From positions 123,430,493 through 123,494,492 of the forward strand of contig CM050448.1 of assembly GCA_027563935.2 (NCBI GenBank): DNA of 64,000 bases, in the 5' to 3' direction. Under the pieces are notes generated by a model that was not told the origin of the DNA, searched no databases, and worked only from the letters and a program-made list of their open reading frames with translations. The DNA comes from Costus lasius. Taxonomy: Eukaryota > Streptophyta > Magnoliopsida > Zingiberales > Costaceae. Below, piece by piece: positions 1 through 11,331 of this stretch. Position 1 is the first letter of the stretch. Every line of letters starts with the position of its first letter. A program made the translations under genes and the position numbers.

Positions 1-119
1 TTCGACAAATTCGTTTGTCGGACAACTTAGCAGATTTATTTACAAAATCATTGCCTGCTGCAACTTTTGAAAGGCTTGTTTATCAAATCGGAATGCGCAA
101 GCTCGAAAATTTAAAGTAA
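1..119 (+). mobile_element. C-terminal end of a Ty1/copia polyprotein (fragment)
   Basis: The frame that ends at TAA 117-119 reads NLADLFTKSLPAATFERLVY followed by QIGMRKLENLK. This is the usual tail of the copia RNase H region (ADLFTK-LP...F..L...IGM). The rest of the element lies left of the window. A short 3' untranslated stretch and an LTR follow, so this is the 3' end of an element inserted in + orientation. Only about 39 codons are visible, so I cannot tell whether the element is intact. Confidence 0.8.
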
Positions 120-230
120 TGTTGCAATGAGGGGGAGTAATCGACTGCACTCTTTTTTCCTTAACCATGGTTTTTTCCCACAGGGTTTTCCTGGTAAGGT
201 TTTTAATGAGGCAGTATCTGAAATGGCATC

Positions 231-532
231 CAAGAGGGAGTATTATGAATTCAATGAATGTGGATGCCTATGACATTACGATGACTCTTCGGATGACTCA
301 TCATTTATTGCATATGAATAGATACCTACGAATTTATGATGACTCTTCGTTTACATGACTCTCCATATTCAATGTCTATGTTCGATGAATATGACTCTTC
401 GATCTTCGAGAGGAATTAATATCAATGTATCCATTTACCCTATAAATAGGGGTTGTAATTTTCATTTGAAGTGAGATCAATGAGAATACTCCCGACTTCC
501 TTCTCTTTCAATTCCATCTTTGTTTTCTAACA
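231..532 (+). repeat. Copia polypurine tract and 3' LTR
   Basis: A purine-rich tract (CCAAGAGGGAG, about 230-240) precedes a segment that starts TATTATGAATTC at 241 and ends TTTTCTAACA at 532. The ends approximate the inverted TGTTA...TAACA termini expected of a copia LTR, with one G-to-A change at the second base. A TATA box (TATAAATAGG) begins at 441, followed by a plausible LTR leader. The 5' LTR is outside the window, so LTR identity and target duplication cannot be tested. The left boundary is inferred from the purine tract; an alternative tract lies at 128-137. Confidence 0.65.
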
Positions 533-725
533 ATTTTATATATTTTTTACAAATTTTAAATATAAAATTATCTTACTAAAAATCTACGCAACCTTTGATG
601 CCTTATTAATTATAGAATATAAAATATTTTACTAATTTATTTGCTTGAATTATCGTGGTATGTTGTGTTGTTAAGTAGAATATTAGCCATCATTTTAATT
701 TATATATATTAAAAAATTTCAAAAT

Positions 726-782
<57 letters not shown>

Positions 783-1910
783 TATGTATATGTATACATA
801 TACATATATATATATATACATATATGTATATGTATTGTATATACATATATATGTATATATATGTATATATACATATGTATATATGTATATGTATATATGT
901 ATGTATGTATGTATATATGTATATATGTATATATGTATATACATATATACATATATACATACATATATACATATATACATATACATATATACATATACAT
1001 ATATACATATATATATATATAGATTTTTTTAATTTATTTTGTTTAGAAATTTATATATTTCTAGTTTTCCGAAATCAATCATAAATTAATATATAATGAT
1101 TTTTTTAGAACTTAAATTATTTGGAATTTTATATTATATTATTTGTCATAAAATATTTCGAAGTTGATATAATCTGTATTTTTCTGAATTTATGTTAAAA
1201 TTTAAATAAAAAGAAAAAAAATGAAATTCTTTTTTTCGAATTAATTTGAAATTAAATTATTTGCACGTTAAAGATTCCAATTTTAAATCATTCTTACTTT
1301 TTTATATAGAAGTTAAATCACATAATAGTTATTTATTTTATTCATTTTCACATAAATTTTATGAATTCGAAATTCTAGTTATATTATGCTATTTATTTTA
1401 AATCCTAAACAATTTAAAATGTCATTGAACTTAATTAAGTTAAAATTTAAAAATTCAAACACGCACGTATCACATTACACATTCTAAAGACCTAAAGGGA
1501 AAGTTTAAAATTAATCTAATAAAAGATGTGTACAATTGATATTATTGTACACATCTATATAAAGGAAAATAATAATTTTAAAGGTTTAGAAAATAACTTT
1601 ATACGCATCTTTAAAAATAAGATAATTGAAAACAACTATAAAATGTGATATTATAGTTTTGTATGTCACATATGTGCAATTTGAAATTTGATCAAAAGCT
1701 ATAATTTAAAACTCAAAAGATAGTAGACCACATTTGACTAAGTGACAAGTCAACGTTTGTGGAACTGTTGGTTTTCTGTATTTTGGTCAACGTTCCCACT
1801 CTATTGGAGAGTGAGAAAAGTCAAAGTCCAATCTCCACTCGGAGCCATTGGAAGAGGCCAATATGCATTTCCACTCCCACGCCTTGTGTTGTGAACAGAA
1901 ATCCTAAGGA
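533..1910. other. AT-rich intergenic stretch with no gene seen
   Basis: Apart from the TA/CATA microsatellite inside it, this stretch is plain AT-rich sequence with stops in all frames. I see no gene, RNA or clear transposon end. Confidence 0.6.
728..1022. repeat. Compound (TA)n / (TATACA)n / (TATG)n microsatellite
   Basis: About 295 bases of alternating purine-pyrimidine repeat. It starts with pure TA, then mixes ATAC/ATGT steps that form many self-complementary segments. Long open frames here, full of Tyr, Ile and Met, are artefacts of the repeat. Confidence 0.95.
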
Positions 1911-2249
1911 GTCAGGCAACTGAGAAAATTGCTGACTCCCTTAAATTTTTATTAAAATTTTTCTTTTTAGAAATAATCTACACGTAATATATATCTAATG
2001 GTACCAATATTTAGATAGTTTACATAATTTAGATTGTATTCGAAAAAAATTACCCTAAATATTTTTATATAGTAATTTTTTTTATCTTTTATGTAATAAT
2101 ATTTCGGGTAAATTTTTATTGTGTGTAATCTAAATTACTTTGGTACCATTAGATAGATCATACTGTGTAGATTATTTTAAAAAAAAAAATAAAAAAATAT
2201 ATTTTTTAATAAAAATTTAAAGGAGGCTGCATACGAGGATACGTGCTCT
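1911..2249. mobile_element. MITE-like foldback element, copy 1
   Basis: The left end (GTCAGGCAACTGAG... then ACTCCCTTAAATTTTTATTA) and right end (AATAAAAATTTAAAGGAGGC... then AGGATACGTGCTC) form long imperfect inverted repeats, and the interior is also partly self-complementary around GGTACCA. A second copy in opposite orientation lies at about 9531-9878. The right end is about 290 bases upstream of the kinase start codon, where a core promoter would sit. No coding capacity and no clear target duplication. Confidence 0.7.
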
Positions 2250-2540
2250 TGTGTTGTCCATATGCCGGACGCCACACTCTCCACTTCCACCCCTCCCTAT
2301 TCGAGCTGCGGCAGCCGTAGCTCTTCCCCGAATCTATTGAAACCCTAGCCCCAATTATCTTCGAAACAGGACTTGAATCCCAATTCATTTTGACCCGATG
2401 CAGCCCCTGAGAGCGATCTGGCGCTCTTTCTCTCGTTGCTCCACTACCAGATCTTGTACTCTCCCTCTCCGCCGAGGTACGGCTGAACCAACCGATCTGT
2501 TCGATTAAGGGTTTGAGGCATGGGGTTGAGTCGATGAAGG

Positions 2541-5500
2541 ATGCCGGAGCTGCGTAGCGGAGCGCGCAGGGGCCGCGTTCAGGCAAATCCAGTGGTCCAG
2601 ACTGAGCGTCAGAACACCAGGCGGAGGCGGACGGCGAGGAACCAAGTGGATGAGAACCCGCCGCTGACGAGGTCCGCCGAGCGGAGGGAAGTTATCGAGT
2701 TGGTGGAGGGCCGTGGCGAGGTCGGAGGGCTGGGCGGGGAGGAGAATCAGGAAGGGGTTGGCGAGAGGAAGATGAATGATTATGAAAGTGGCGGGAAGAG
2801 CGTCGATAAGCTCGCTGGTGGGGAGGACGAGGGGAGCGCAGCGCCTCTGCCAGAAAAGGTTCGACCTTTCCTATTTGGCGTTGGTTACTATGATGATTTG
2901 ACGGTTTATTTTCATTGAGGTTTGCGCAAGTTGAGAATGGTCCTGCTCTTTCGTGATTTCATTTTCTTTCCATTAATTCCATTTGAAGTACAGAAATGTT
3001 CTGTTTAAACATGAACCAGAAAAGAGGCTATAGAAAATAAACTTCAGTATTACATCTGTCCCTGGTTTGTGGCAGCTTTAATGAGATATCAATTTTCCAT
3101 CTCTATGATTCAGAACTTTGGGTTGTGTGTGCAGAATGAATTCTACTTGGTTGAATCCAATTGAATTTATTTCCAGTATAACCTTATACTGCTTATCATG
3201 AATGCATAAATTAAGGACATCAAGCTAATCTTAGCTCACAGAAAGAACACTTGGAATGATACTGTGCATAAGACTTAGTCATGGAGTGATTATTCTATTA
3301 ATACATGCTATTATGCATTTATCTTTTGGAGTTTGTAACTCGTTCTGTTGAGGTCCATCAAGTCTTCTATTATAGTTTTGTATCTACTACAGCAAATGTT
3401 ACTACCTTGTTACGTATATCTAGCACCATAAGTGTTACTATCTTATTTTGCTAATCTATGCCCAATTATGTTACTACCATATTGTGTATTTTCCATATTA
3501 GATGCTTCTGTAGAAATTCTACCACGTGCAATGTAAGTGTTGTTGAATCATAACCACAAGGCTCAACTCCAACTTCAATGCTTTACTTCTTTCCAACAAC
3601 TTCGCCGACTCTCTCTTGCATATACTTTAGTATACAAAACATCACTTTCCCTATTTTGCCATGATTTCATACTTATCACAATATATACCACAACCATATT
3701 ATGTTTTTAAATAATATGATTCAATCTCTCTCTTTCTTTCACTACCAATATATATTATCACAATATATATAGGCAGGCAGTGCCATTTAATATTCCATAT
3801 GCAAGAAATACGATATTCTAATAGAGTAATATTACCTTTGTTACTAGTAATATCCTATATGCAAGAAATAAAATATTCTAATAGACAAATGTTACTTTTG
3901 TTACTAGTATATATCCCATATGCAAGAAATGCAATATTATAGTAAACAAATGTTACCATTGTTGCTAGTAGGCGGTAGGCCTAGACCCAAATTGGTTTTT
4001 GAAAACATTGATTGAGAGGTATGCAGAATTACTATAAATGCCTACTAGGCTGCTACCCTTAGTAGTCCTAATGGTTAAGTTTGTCTTATCGTTTAATTGG
4101 ATGGCACAAATTCATATGAATTATTTTAGTAATTAATTATCATAAATTAACCCAATGACGTAGTTTTAAATTTAAAGTTTTTTTAGCAATACATGTATAA
4201 TGTACATATATCATATATGTATAAATATGCATATGTATGCCGTATGTATGTATGTGTATGTATGTATATGCACAAGGTTGAAAATCTTCATACTAATATG
4301 CACACAAGTCTTCTATCGGGGTATCGGACCAGTTGTGTACTGTATACTATTAATTTTGATTAGTACTTATTGGACTTTTAATTGTGTGGTGCTCCTAGTA
4401 CCATCAGGTTGTCAGATCAATAAAGCTGCTTGATAAAGAATGATACTTAAACATTGCATTCACATAATATATGTATCTATGTGTTTGTGTGCACGTATGT
4501 ATATTTATACTTATGAGTATGCAGAATTTTTTCTATGTAAGAGGATATCTAAGCATTAGTCTGGAAAATCAGTACTGTGATAAATCTTCTGATTACTTGG
4601 GGAGACAATCAACACTTGAGGAACTCTTTATATAGTTACAATTTTGTCTTTCTTTTACTGTTTATCGGTATCAGTAGTATATTAGAGGAGCACTTAAGTT
4701 CTAATTATAAAGAGTCCTTAGTTTGTGGCATGAAAATGGGGGAAAGGTGTGATAAATCAGAGAATTTTTAGAAACATTGCAGTAATTTGCCATAGAGATT
4801 TTTCTTCACTTATTATTTACTCTCTACTTCAACATTTAATTAGGATGCTTCAATTTTTTTTGCTGTAATTTGTATCTTAAATTGGATAGGCTCTCTTTGC
4901 AACAGGTTCAGTTTGGCAATTCACCAATATACAAAGTTGAAAGGAAGCTAGGCAAAGGGGGTTTTGGACAAGTCTACGTTGGTCGTCGTATTTCTCCAAC
5001 CAATGCAAATGATAGGAATACTGGTTCTAGTGCTGTTGAGGTGGGATATTGTTCTATGATTATATTTAGTAACTGCAATACTTATTTTTGACATATATGC
5101 AATGCCTTGCATTCCAGGTAGCATTAAAGTTTTAGCATAGAAGCAGCAAAGGTTGTAATTACGTTCCCCCCTATGAATGGCAGGTGTACAAGTAAGTCTT
5201 CTTGTTATTATTTTTTTTCAGGGAGAAACTACTTTCTTTTGTGAAAATCTGACTAATGACTATCTAATCTATTTTCTATAGTACACTTGGTGGCATTCAT
5301 GGGGTGCCACGGGTCCATTACAAGGGCCGGCAAGGGAATATTATGTTATGGTACTTGAGATTTCTGTTTTCTCTGACTGCTGAAGTTTTGGACTTCAATG
5401 ACATTTTTGCCTAAACACAAAACAAAATTCTTTTGTAGATTATGGATATGCTGGGACCTAGCCTGTGGGATGCATGGAATAACTACTCACACACGTAAGT

Positions 5501-8083
5501 TCTATAATAAATCATGGTATGATTATGTTTGACTCTGTTGGTTCTTTACTTTTATCCCCTAAATCATGCAGAATGTCAGTAGAAATGGTTGCATGCATTG
5601 CCATTGAAGCAATCTCTAGATTGGAGAAGATGCATTCGAAAGGGTATAAATTTACTGGTTTCTATGCTTTAAGTTTATCGTTTTATTGTTGAAAAATCAA
5701 TAATCATACTGTCCCTATGAACCTCTTTTCAATTTCAATGCCTGTTCTCATTTACCAATTTTTGATGTTTTTGACAATCACTGCTGCTATTGTTAATTTC
5801 AGATATGTGCATGGAGATGTAAAACCTGAGAATTTCTTACTTGGCCCGCCTGGCACTTCTGAAGAAAAGAAACTCTTTCTTGTTGATCTTGGCCTAGGTA
5901 ATTATATGCTTGCCTTAGCTTATCAGCAGGCTATTTTAACCTTTACTTCAGGAACACTTTTCACATAAGATGTCTCGACCTTGCTGACAGCCACTAAATG
6001 GAAGGATAGTACAACGAGTTTGCATGTTGAATATGATCAACGGCCAGATGTTTTCAGGTAATTGGTTACTTTCACTTCTGTTAAGTGGAAATTTTTGTTG
6101 CGAATTTTAAACTTGACATATTCTGTCGCTAGAAAGATTATTATAATCTTGTTCTGCTTGCAGGGGAACAGTTCGCTATGCTAGTGTTCATGCTCACCTT
6201 GGGAGGACTGCAAGCAGGCGAGATGATTTAGAATCCCTAGCCTATACGATAGTGTTTCTTCTCCGAGGCCGACTACCATGGCAGGGATACCAGGTAGGTT
6301 AATATAAACTTTGACACTGTCTAATGTATCAATTTTCTTTTCACAGACATTGTTTTCTTCTTCTTCCTCCAGGGTGAAAATAAAGGTTTTCTAGTGTGCA
6401 AGAAAAAGATGGCTACATCTCCAGAATCTCTTTGTTGCTTTTGTCCACAACCTTTTAAACAATTTGTGGAGTATGTGGTCAACTTAAAGTTTGATGAAGA
6501 ACCTAACTATGCAAAGTGCATCTCTCTTTTTGATGGAATAGTAGGTCCTAATCCAGACATTAGGCCAATTAACACTGATGGAGCCCAAAAGGTATCTCGA
6601 TTTACTCTTATCTGCATTCGTTGGGCAATTCAGTTAACCTATAAATGATAATACTGATCTAATTTTAATTGCACGTTAAAGCTTATATATCAGGTGGGTC
6701 AAAAAAGAGGACGACTTATGATGGAGGAAGAGGATGATGAGCAACCCAAGAAGAAGATTAGGATGGGGATGCCTGCTACACAATGGATTAGTGTTTATAA
6801 TGCTCGGCGACCCATGAAGCAAAGGTGCTTGTTATCTAAAATACTTAATTATTATCAGATAAGAGGAAGTTGCTTACTTCTCTTATATTTTAGGTACCAC
6901 TATAATGTTGCTGATATGAGGCTTGCGCAGCATATTGAGAAAGGAAATGAAGATGGTTTATTTATCAGTTGCGTCGCATCTTGTACAGATCTATGAGCTC
7001 TGATTATGGATGCAGGCACTGGTTTCACTTCTCAAGCTTATGAACTATCTCCAAATTTTCTTCACAAAGTGAGTACCTGGGTCAGCATTATAATCCCCAT
7101 ACTTGGAACGCACATTATTGTTTCTAAAAAGTTAAATGCTTTTACTCACAGGATTTGTTTTTATTGCATTTATTGTCATGGTAATCAATAGTTTCTAAAC
7201 AATGTTATCTCTATTTATTTTGAAGGAATGGATAATGGAACAATGGGAGAAAAATTACTATATTACTGCACTAGCAGGGGCGAATAATGGCAGTTCCCTG
7301 GTGGTAATGTCCAAAAGTAATTCCTTGTAAATGCATTGTTTTCAGCTTCTGCTTCAAAATGTTTTGTTGTTGGATTAATTTTGATTTAATCTCAGGTACA
7401 TCATATGCACAACAATCATACAAAGTTAGCAAGTCATTTCCTTTCAAGTGGATAAACAAAAAATGGCGAGAAGGTTTTTATGTCACCGCGATGGCAACTG
7501 CTGGTAATAGATGGGCAGTTGTCATGTCCCGTAACGCAGGCTTTTCTGATCAGGTAATCCCCATTCAACATTTTATTGTTTTATAGGTGGGAGAAATTGC
7601 AGCTGTATACTAACTAATAGAGAAGAGGGGTGAGGTTGGCTCTTTTGGTTGATGGTTTGGCTAGAATAACTAATTTTAAGTGTACTCCAACTGCATGTTT
7701 CGGTATGCCGAAAGCATTCATCTTAATGTCGTATTTCAATTCAGGTTGTTGAACTGGACTTCCTCTACCCTAGTGAAGGTATTCATCGTAGATGGGATAA
7801 TGGTTACCGTATAACTGCAACTGCTGCAACATGGGACCAAGCTGCCTTTGTTCTTAGCGTGCCCAGAAGAAAGCCAGTAGATGAGGCACAAGAGACACTT
7901 AGGACGTCTGCTTTTCCTAGCCAACATGTGAAGGTAGGCGCCATTCCTTTCATTTGTCTGAATATCAGTACCATTAGTTGCTTAGTTCTTCACTTAACAC
8001 GCAAATGCTCTATTTTCTTGCAGGAGAAGTGGGCGAAAAATCTATATATAGCATCTGTTTGCTATGGCCGCACAGTTTCATGA
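2541..8083 (+). pseudogene. MUT9-like casein kinase 1 (MLK/HD16-EL1 type), disrupted
   Basis: The family is plant nuclear CK1-like Ser/Thr kinases that phosphorylate histone H3 and light/flowering regulators (known of the family). The 16 exons have good GT/AG borders: 2541-2858, 4906-5040, 5118-5191, 5282-5350, 5439-5494, 5572-5643, 5803-5897, 5991-6057, 6164-6293, 6373-6591, 6694-6824, 6894-7068, 7226-7316, 7396-7553, 7745-7933, 8024-8083. They would encode about 679 residues: N-terminus MPELRSGARRGR, glycine loop [11 protein letters not shown], catalytic HGDVKPEN, then DLGLA and C-terminal CYGRTVS. Three lesions break it. TAG at 5133-5135 stands where the family has Glu after VALKF. One base is missing near 5334, where QG-EYYVM should read through. 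TGA at 6994-6996 stands where the family has Trp before ALIMD. NYGPP is also NYVPP. A young pseudogene or assembly errors are both possible; the borders and reading phase are otherwise preserved. Confidence 0.88.
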
Positions 8084-9530
8084 AGCTGCTACTTTAGAGC
8101 AAAACCCAGAATGTTAAGCACCTTTGATGTGCAAGAATTATACCATTTGTGATGTTATGCCCTATGCCAAGGCACCTTTGATCTCGCTCGTCAGGGACAG
8201 CCCACTCATTGGCCTGCATCATCACTTGTTTGAAGCTTTGAAGGCATCTTTGTATGAGATATCAAAATATATTTTGTGGTAAGCATCCTAAGTTTAAGCT
8301 TGTATAGTAGATAAATGTTTAGTTGAAAAGCATCTTGTTTAAATAGAAAGTTAATCATCAGTTTCTTAAAAAACAGCATTCTCATTTCGGTTCCTTTTTA
8401 CTGTCGATTGCTTTTGGTTGCATATATCATTTCTTGAAAATAGGTAAAAGCAACAGGATGTTCATGACTCTTCATGGAGATGTGACCATGGATTCTTAGG
8501 GAAGGATTTGCTATCAGTGGTTAGACTTAAAACAACTAGAGAATGATAAAAATGACTAAGTTCTTTTTTACTTTGCCTCTGATAATTTGTAAGTTCTTTT
8601 TGTTTGGATTTTGTAAGTTAAAAGCATCACTTTGTGCTATATGATTTCTTGATTTATTTCTTTGTTTATGCGTAGAGTGGAACTTGAATCACGTTCTTAC
8701 TATTAAGAGAGACTCTCTTTTGACTAGAGATTGTTCAACATGTTCAACATTATGGAAACCATGTTTTGTAGGTAAAAGTATCACAATTAGCTTAAAAAAC
8801 AGTGTAGATGTCAATCTAAAGGCCTGTTTGCCCCACTCATGCATAGAAATTGAGGTAAAATTTTGGAGAAGCACTGATCCTAAATTGATACCATGTTTTT
8901 CAATTATAAATCTATTGCAATTTAGTTTTTATAAAGGTACAACAATCATAAAAGCTAAACTATTCACCCATCAATTCATACCATAAAAGATGCATTTATT
9001 TTCCATGTGGCAAACCAAAAAATATTAAACACCACACAAGATCCACAGTAGTGAGCAACGATATTGATCCGACCCGGACCCATCACCTAAAAAAAAATTC
9101 AATTATGATGAAATTTTGGAAATCAAATTGTTGATATGTCATGAATCACGATTGAAAAAAAAGGGTCAATAATAACTGTTTGTCTTCCAGCAGTTATGAT
9201 ATCTAACCCTACTTTTCTTGCAAACCTTGACTCATCTATATTTATTATTCTAGTGGTCATTTGGAAGAAGCAACACCAAACATCACTTTCTAAAACATAA
9301 TATTCTTATTTAAAAATCTATTTATTACTTTTTTTAAGTACTATTGAAACTTCATGAGATTTAGATATGCATTTAGTAGTCATAACTTCTAGTGCACTTT
9401 TGCACCTCCAAATAGTTGTTTGGTTAGCCAATCTAGCTACACGGGACAAAGTACAATGGTTAAGTCAAATCGAAACGAGCTTCCTGATTCTATGTAGTCC
9501 TAGACTATCCAACTGAAACACTCTTTTATA
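8084..9530. other. Intergenic: 3' flank of the kinase, no gene seen
   Basis: Probably contains the 3' untranslated region of the kinase locus, then AT-rich sequence. A GGCCTGTTTG motif at about 8820 resembles a MITE end, but I could not find a convincing partner. No coding signal. Confidence 0.5.
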
Positions 9531-9878
9531 GGAGCACGTATCCTCAGCTGCCTCCTTTAAATTTTTATTAAAAAATATTTTTTTTTAATTTTTTTTTATA
9601 AAAATGATCTACACATTAGGATCTATCTAATGGTACCAATATTTGGATAATTTAGATTATACATAATAAAAAATTATCCTAAATATTATTATATAAAAGA
9701 CAAAAAAAATTTTACTATATAGAAATATTTAGGGTAATTTTTTATTGAATACAATCTAAATTATCTAAATATTAGTACAATTAGATAGATACTAATGTAT
9801 AGATCATTTCTAAAAAAAGAATTTTTTTTAATAAAAATTTAAGGGAGGCAGCCGAGAATTTTCGCAGCTGCCTGCCTG
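9531..9878. mobile_element. MITE-like foldback element, copy 2 (inverted relative to copy 1)
   Basis: The left end GGAGCACGTATCCTCAGCTG then CCTCCTTTAAATTTTTATTA is the reverse complement of the right end of copy 1. The right end (TAATAAAAATTTAAGGGAGG, then CAGC...AATTTTCGCAGCTGCCTGCC) is the reverse complement of the left end of copy 1. The interior shares CTAATGGTACCAATATTT with copy 1. The copies clearly belong to one family but have diverged. Confidence 0.7.
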
Positions 9879-11331
9879 TATATGATTTCTGTTCCTTTAA
9901 TAGAGGTTATAAGCAGAGGATCTCTCTATAATTTCTATCAAGTTCGGCAGAAAAAAAATTCATGAGTTGCAATTTAGGTTGAATCGATTTAGATTTGGTC
10001 TGCTCCAGTTACATCGATTAGATAGCCATAATAAAGGCCGTACGGATTATAGAAAAATGCTCCTTGGTTGCGGCCGTCCGAGAAAAAAATGAAAAAGTAA
10101 TTCCGGTCGGTGTTACTTGGCCCCACGACGCCATCATCCACGAACTCCTACGGACCCCACACCATCATGGGTCCCTGTCCAGAGGTTAAGATCTGATGCA
10201 GTTTACCTTTCATGTCAAAGCTTGCAACTGCCGACACGTGTATACCGGTTCCACCGCTGGCGCTGCAAATCGCTCCCAAGGCCAAAGGCGGGAAACTAAT
10301 TTAAAATAAATCGCAGCAGGACCGCGAGTCTTCGTTCCTAGACGCCGTTATGGGACCCCTTCCGCCGGCCCACGAACGGTTCCGTTTCTGACCTGCTGTA
10401 ACGTTAGGAATAATTTCTCGCAACTCCCTGTGAGTCACCCCTTTTATACCAGCATTGTGCACGATGGGCTCCACAGGCTTCCCTTAGTTTACCCATCGGT
10501 CTTTCTTTGCGTACCCGTGTACTACGCTAGTTAATGGATATTATAAATTTCAAAATTAATAATGATTTAAAACGGATGTCAGTATTTTGAACATTCATTT
10601 TCACCAAATCAAAGAGGGCGTTGTCATTGGAGAAGAACTGGGGCCCGCCATGGATGAGTGCATTTTTGGGGCCCGAACGACCCGCGAGATTTCTTCCCCA
10701 CGAAGTGAACCGGTACGCCGTCAGCTTAGTTAACGCCGTCAAGTGCGCAACAAGAAATTTGGATGGATGGAAAGGCGAATACAAAAAAGAGAGAAGCTCG
10801 AGCAAGATAGCGAGTGGGCGCAAGTTAAGCACAGTGCTTACGCGAGGAGTAGAGTAGTGGACAACATAAAACAAAAAGTGGGAGGAGGGGCAGGGCGAGA
10901 GAGGGGAAAGCGCAAGTAAACGACGCTTGAGGTTGGAGATCTCTCGAAAAGAAAGGAGCCCACAGAACAATTTCCACCTGGCTAGGGTTCTATTCCGGAA
11001 TCGAAATGTGCCCCGCTTGGTCGCTGATCGCCAGCTAGAGGTAGTAGTTTCTGCTCCGGATCGAGGTCAGTTATCTGGCTTCGGTGTGCCTGAGATTTGA
11101 CTCCGATTTTCTTGCTTATTCTTGACCTAACCTCCTTCTAGATTTGGTTAGTTTTCTTCCAAAAAGTATAGCACGGTGAGATCTGGAGTTGGACTGCTGC
11201 ATCCCTCTAGTTGGTGCCCTTTTTCAAGTTTTTGAGGTTTTGGGTGACAGAAGTTGGGTCACCGTCGGCTTGTCGCACTGAGTTGGAATGAGAAGTCCGA
11301 GATGAGAAGTTGCTGCTAAAGTTGATATTAG
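9879..11331. promoter_or_regulatory. Upstream region of the kinesin gene
   Basis: Contains a GC-richer stretch (about 10060-10460) and a possible TATA-like element (CTTTTATACC at about 10440). The probable leader holds three small upstream ORFs. No protein gene is convincing here; the 147-codon minus-strand open frame at 10527-10970 has no family resemblance. Confidence 0.45.
11006..11319 (+). promoter_or_regulatory. Three upstream ORFs before the kinesin start
   Basis: Short frames precede ATG 11332: 11006-11038 (11 codons with stop), 11288-11305 (MRSPR) and 11302-11319 (MRSCC). The last two overlap by ATGA, and the final stop is only 12 bases from the main ATG. If the mRNA leader covers them they could lower translation; the transcription start is not known. 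Confidence 0.4.

Noticed and set aside
690..1084. Overlapping open frames of Tyr, Ile and Met
   Set aside because: Translations of the TA/CATA microsatellite.
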